18,833 nucleotides of DNA from CAZFAP01 sp964516325 (GTDB taxonomy: Bacteria > Auribacterota > JABMQX01), in assembly GCA_964516325.1 (NCBI GenBank), contig CAZFAP010000094.1, positions 1-18,833 on the forward strand, in the 5' to 3' direction. The number at the start of each line of letters is the position of its first letter. Within the stretch, counting starts at the first letter, position 1. Shown here piece after piece: positions 15,454 to 18,833 of the stretch. A program made the position numbers and the translations under genes. Below the pieces are notes generated by a model. It was not told where the DNA came from. It saw only the letters and a program-made list of their open reading frames with translations, and made no database searches.

Positions 15454-18400
15454 ATGCCGAGACGAAACGATGTCACCAAGGTCATGATTATCGGTTCCGG
15501 ACCCATTGTTATCGGGCAGGCGTGCGAGTTCGACTATTCCGGCACGCAGGCGTGCAAAGCGCTTCGGAAGCTCGGGTACCAAATCATGCTGGTCAACTCG
15601 AACCCGGCAACCATCATGACCGATCCGGGCATGGCGGACGTAACGTACATCGAGCCTTTGACTGTCGAGGCGATGACGGAAATCATCAAGAAGGAGCGTC
15701 CGGATGCGCTGCTTCCCAATCTGGGGGGGCAGACGGGCTTGAACCTGACAGCGCAACTGGCGCGCGCCGGGGTGCTTGAGCAGTACGGAGTGAAGGTAAT
15801 AGGGGTCCAAGTGGACGCCATTATCCGGGGTGAGGACCGAATCGCCTTCAAGGAAACGATGGACCGCCTCGGGATTGACATGCCGAAAAGCGACCCGGCG
15901 TATAGCGTCGAGGAAGCCGAGAAGATAGCTGCGCGTCTGGGATACCCTGTCGTCATTCGCCCCGCCTATTGTCTCGGCGGAACGGGCGGGGGGCTTGTCT
16001 ATAACGTGGAGGAACTGCGCACTGTCGCGGCCCGGGGCATCGCCGCAAGCATCGTCGGGCAGGTTCTCATCGAGGAATCGGTAGCTGGTTGGGAAGAGCT
16101 GGAACTCGAGGTCGTCCGCGACGCCAAGAACCAGATGATCACGGTCTGCTTCATCGAGAACGTGGACCCGATGGGCGTCCACACGGGCGATTCCTTCTGC
16201 GTGGCCCCAATGCTGACGATCTCGCCGGAGCTTCAAGAGCGGCTGCAACGGTACTCGTATTCGATTGTCGAAGCTATCGAAGTGATCGGTGGAACGAACA
16301 TTCAGTTCGCGCACGATCCGGACACCGGCCGCGTCGTGGTCATCGAGATCAACCCGAGGACATCGCGGTCATCGGCTCTCGCCTCGAAAGCGACGGGGTT
16401 CCCCATTGCGTTTGTCTCGTCAATGCTGGCGGCCGGCGTCACGCTCGATGAAATCCCTTACTGGCGGGAAGGTACCCTCGAGAAGTACACACCGTCCGGG
16501 GATTATGTGGTCGTCAAATTCGCCCGCTGGGCATTTGAGAAATTCCGAGACGCCGAAGACAAACTTGGCACGCAGATGCGAGCCGTGGGCGAGGTCATGA
16601 GCATTGGCAAGACCTATAAGGAAGCCCTCCAGAAATCCATCCGGTCGCTGGAAAATGGCCGCTATGGGCTGGGATTTGCCAAAGATTTCAACCGCCGCAC
16701 TCTTCAGGAACTCCTGACAATGCTGAATGTGCCGACGAGCGAGCGGCAGTTCATCATGTACGAGGGGTTGAGAAAGGGGGCGACCGTTGACGAGCTTTAC
16801 CGGCGGACGAGGATCAAGCATTGGTTCATCCAACAAATGAAAGAGCTCGTCGAGCTGGAGGAGAAAATCCTTTCATACCGAGGCAAGCGCTTGCCGGATG
16901 AGCTGCTGATTCAAGCCAAGAAAGACGGCTTTGCGGACAAATATCTCTCGCAACTCCTGCGGATTCCAGAGAAAGAGGTCCGGCAGCGGCGGACTTCCCT
17001 CGGCGTGGTGGAAGGCTGGGATGCCGTTCCGGTCAGCGGCGTCGAGAACGCAGCGTACTACTACTCAACGTACAACGCGCCTGACAGAACCTCAATCTCC
17101 AACAGACGGAAGGTCATGATTCTCGGGGGCGGTCCGAACCGCATTGGACAGGGGATCGAGTTCGATTACTGCTGCGTGCATGCCGCGTTTGCCCTTCGCG
17201 ACGAGGGCTTCGAGACGATAATGATCAACTGCAACCCGGAGACGGTCTCGACGGATTACGACACATCGGACAAATTGTATTTTGAGCCTCTCACCGTTGA
17301 GGACGTGCTGAGCATTTACCAAAAGGAAAAACCGGAGGGGATTATCGTCCAATTCGGCGGGCAGACTCCGTTGAACATCGCCAGGGAGTTGCACGAGGCG
17401 GGTGTCCGGATTCTCGGAAATTCCCCTGACACGATTGACCTGGCGGAGGATCGAGACCTATTTCGTCAGATGATGGCGAAGGTGGGCATCCCCATGCCAG
17501 AGTCCGGGATGGCGAGCACCCTGGATGAGGCGGTGAAGGTCGCGGAGCGCATCGGATACCCCCTCATGGTGCGGCCATCGTATGTTCTCGGTGGGCGCGG
17601 AATGGAGGTGGTTTACGACGAGGAGATGCTCCGAAGGTACGTGGCTGCTGCGGTGGACGTCACCCCGGAACGGCCTATCTTGATTGATAAATTCCTGGAG
17701 AACGCGACGGAGTCGGAGGCGGATGCCCTCGCCGACGGGACCGAGGTGTTCATCCCCGCGGTGATGGAACACATAGAGCTGGCCGGTATCCATTCCGGGG
17801 ACTCCGCGTGCGTGATTCCTCCGGTCAGTCTCCCCCCAAAACATATCGAGACCATTTGCGAGTACACGCGAAGGATTGCCAGGGAGCTGAACGTCATAGG
17901 GCTGATGAACATCCAGTACGCCATCGCCACCGATGTGGTCTATGTCCTCGAGGCGAATCCTCGCGCCTCCCGCACAGTGCCGCTGGTCTCCAAGGTCTGC
18001 GGCATCTCCATGGCGCGGATCGCCACTCAGATCATGCTTGAGAAAAAGCTCTCCGAGCTTGGTCTGCGTTCTCGGCACATTCCCCATTTCGGAGTGAAGG
18101 AATCCGTGTTCCCGTTTTCCATGTTCCCGGAAGTGGATCCCGTGCTTGGACCGGAAATGCGATCCACCGGGGAAGTGCTGGGGCTTTCCGACTCCTTTGG
18201 GCGAGCTTTCTTCAAGGCGGAAGAGGCAGCGTCCCCGCGACTCCCACTCGACGGCGCCGTCCTCATCACCGTCTCCGAGCGAGACCGGCCGGCTGTCCTC
18301 GACGTGGCGAAGAAGTTCCGCGAGCTTGGCTTTCGAATCAAAGCGACACGGGGCACTCACGCCTTCCTGAAAGAATGCGGAGTGGAGTCGGAGCTGATTC

Positions 18401-18657
18401 TCAAGGTTCACGAGGGGCGACCGAACATCCTGGACGCGATTGCCAACCGGGAGATTCAATTGCTGATCAATACGCCCGCCGGAAAGCTGAGCCAGTACGA
18501 CGACTCCTATATTCGGAAGGCGGCGATCAAGTACAAAATCCCGTATATCACGACGCTCACGGCGGCTGCCGCGTCTGCCAAAGGGATCGCTGCAAGACGC
18601 GACGGCGCCCCCATCGTGAAGTCCCTTCAGGAATACCACGCGGGCATCCGCGGGTAA
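15454..18657 (+). CDS. carB: Carbamoyl-phosphate synthase large subunit
   Basis: Makes carbamoyl phosphate from bicarbonate, ammonia (from glutamine via CarA) and two ATP, for pyrimidine and arginine synthesis. 1067 residues, full length (E. coli CarB has 1073). ATG at 15454 gives the canonical MPRRNDV-type start; AAGGAAAGGA lies about 12 bases upstream. The two homologous halves are both intact: half one begins MIIGSGPIVIGQACEFDYSG (11-30) and has a metal-site INPRTSRSSALASK; half two begins MILGGGPNRIGQGIEFDY near residue 553 and has EANPRASRTVPLVSK. The C-terminal MGS-like allosteric domain begins near 927 (LDGAVLITVSERD). No carA is adjacent, so the small subunit must be encoded elsewhere. 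Confidence 0.97.
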   Translation: MPRRNDVTKVMIIGSGPIVIGQACEFDYSGTQACKALRKLGYQIMLVNSNPATIMTDPGMADVTYIEPLTVEAMTEIIKKERPDALLPNLGGQTGLNLTAQLARAGVLEQYGVKVIGVQVDAIIRGEDRIAFKETMDRLGIDMPKSDPAYSVEEAEKIAARLGYPVVIRPAYCLGGTGGGLVYNVEELRTVAARGIAASIVGQVLIEESVAGWEELELEVVRDAKNQMITVCFIENVDPMGVHTGDSFCVAPMLTISPELQERLQRYSYSIVEAIEVIGGTNIQFAHDPDTGRVVVIEINPRTSRSSALASKATGFPIAFVSSMLAAGVTLDEIPYWREGTLEKYTPSGDYVVVKFARWAFEKFRDAEDKLGTQMRAVGEVMSIGKTYKEALQKSIRSLENGRYGLGFAKDFNRRTLQELLTMLNVPTSERQFIMYEGLRKGATVDELYRRTRIKHWFIQQMKELVELEEKILSYRGKRLPDELLIQAKKDGFADKYLSQLLRIPEKEVRQRRTSLGVVEGWDAVPVSGVENAAYYYSTYNAPDRTSISNRRKVMILGGGPNRIGQGIEFDYCCVHAAFALRDEGFETIMINCNPETVSTDYDTSDKLYFEPLTVEDVLSIYQKEKPEGIIVQFGGQTPLNIARELHEAGVRILGNSPDTIDLAEDRDLFRQMMAKVGIPMPESGMASTLDEAVKVAERIGYPLMVRPSYVLGGRGMEVVYDEEMLRRYVAAAVDVTPERPILIDKFLENATESEADALADGTEVFIPAVMEHIELAGIHSGDSACVIPPVSLPPKHIETICEYTRRIARELNVIGLMNIQYAIATDVVYVLEANPRASRTVPLVSKVCGISMARIATQIMLEKKLSELGLRSRHIPHFGVKESVFPFSMFPEVDPVLGPEMRSTGEVLGLSDSFGRAFFKAEEAASPRLPLDGAVLITVSERDRPAVLDVAKKFRELGFRIKATRGTHAFLKECGVESELILKVHEGRPNILDAIANREIQLLINTPAGKLSQYDDSYIRKAAIKYKIPYITTLTAAAASAKGIAARRDGAPIVKSLQEYHAGIRG

Positions 18658-18781
18658 GGGGTTGCCATCGCAGCCCGCTCGGGCAGTACTGTGACCCGCT
18701 CCAAGGGTCGCCGACAGTCTGCGTCCGTGTTCCTCACCGAAAAAGCTGCACGCGGAGGTTCCCCTACGGTCACCGAATAAA

Positions 18782-18813
18782 CAAACCAGCCCCCGATGAA
18801 GGGGGCTGGTTTG
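18782..18813. terminator. Terminator hairpin after carB
   Basis: Perfect 13-bp stem CAAACCAGCCCCC (18782-18794) / GGGGGCTGGTTTG (18801-18813) with a GATGAA loop. It is followed by CTCGTTTCG on the plus strand and by TTTATT on the minus strand, so it could work in both directions. The U-tract is imperfect. It sits 124 bases after the carB stop. Confidence 0.75.
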
Positions 18814-18833
18814 CTCGTTTCGCCGTGTCGCTT

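Noticed and set aside
15181..16314. Long minus-strand frames opposite carB (also 17458-18639)
   Set aside because: Antisense shadows of a highly conserved, full-length carB.

Overview
The window is an 18.8 kb piece of a GC-rich Gram-negative bacterial genome. It carries a run of exactly 100 N, so it is probably a scaffold from a draft or metagenome assembly. Several traits point to an uncultivated lineage of the Planctomycetota / Hydrogenedentota / Sumerlaeota type: a Tat-exported Gfo/Idh/MocA oxidoreductase, two secreted right-handed beta-helix proteins with 'SPCIDAG...DLDGNPRI...GAYEY' modules and a 'LTWNS.P...YRV' C-terminal domain, a CsgG-like protein, a DUF362 protein, and many short dispersed hairpin repeats between genes. 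I cannot fix the phylum from the sequence alone.

Layout, left to right. 1-455: dispersed repeats, then a promoter. 456-2120 (+): secreted beta-helix protein. 2342-4682 (-): apbE followed by a Tat-signal Gfo/Idh/MocA oxidoreductase, probably one operon. 4683-5492: gene-free stretch with a mosaic of dispersed repeats and a good promoter for the next pair. 5493-7312 (+): coiled-coil lipoprotein and CsgG/HfaB-like protein, closed by a strong terminator. 7436-8773 (-): CCA-adding enzyme / poly(A) polymerase family gene. 9044-12203 (-): large two-module beta-helix protein broken by the assembly gap. 12266-12454 (-): truncated second copy of the 5' end of cca, still with its promoter-like element. 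12500-12957: repeat-rich spacer. 12991-13878 (+): DUF362 protein. 13981-14057 (+): tRNA-Val(CAC). 14192-15112 (+): N-acetylneuraminate lyase. 15454-18657 (+): carbamoyl-phosphate synthase large subunit, followed by a terminator hairpin.

The genes do not form one pathway. Housekeeping genes (cca, tRNA-Val, carB) are interspersed with envelope and secreted proteins (beta-helix proteins, CsgG pair, ApbE, Tat oxidoreductase) and sugar metabolism (nanA).

Three observations stand out. First, the large beta-helix gene lies between the real cca gene and a diverged 119-bp copy of the cca start, so it sits downstream of a duplicated cca promoter. Second, the 100-N gap is flanked by identical 45-bp contig ends, and merging them restores one open frame of 1004 codons. 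Third, there is a family of short hairpins with a fixed AGA loop and co-varying arms. I found no CRISPR array, transposase or phage gene.
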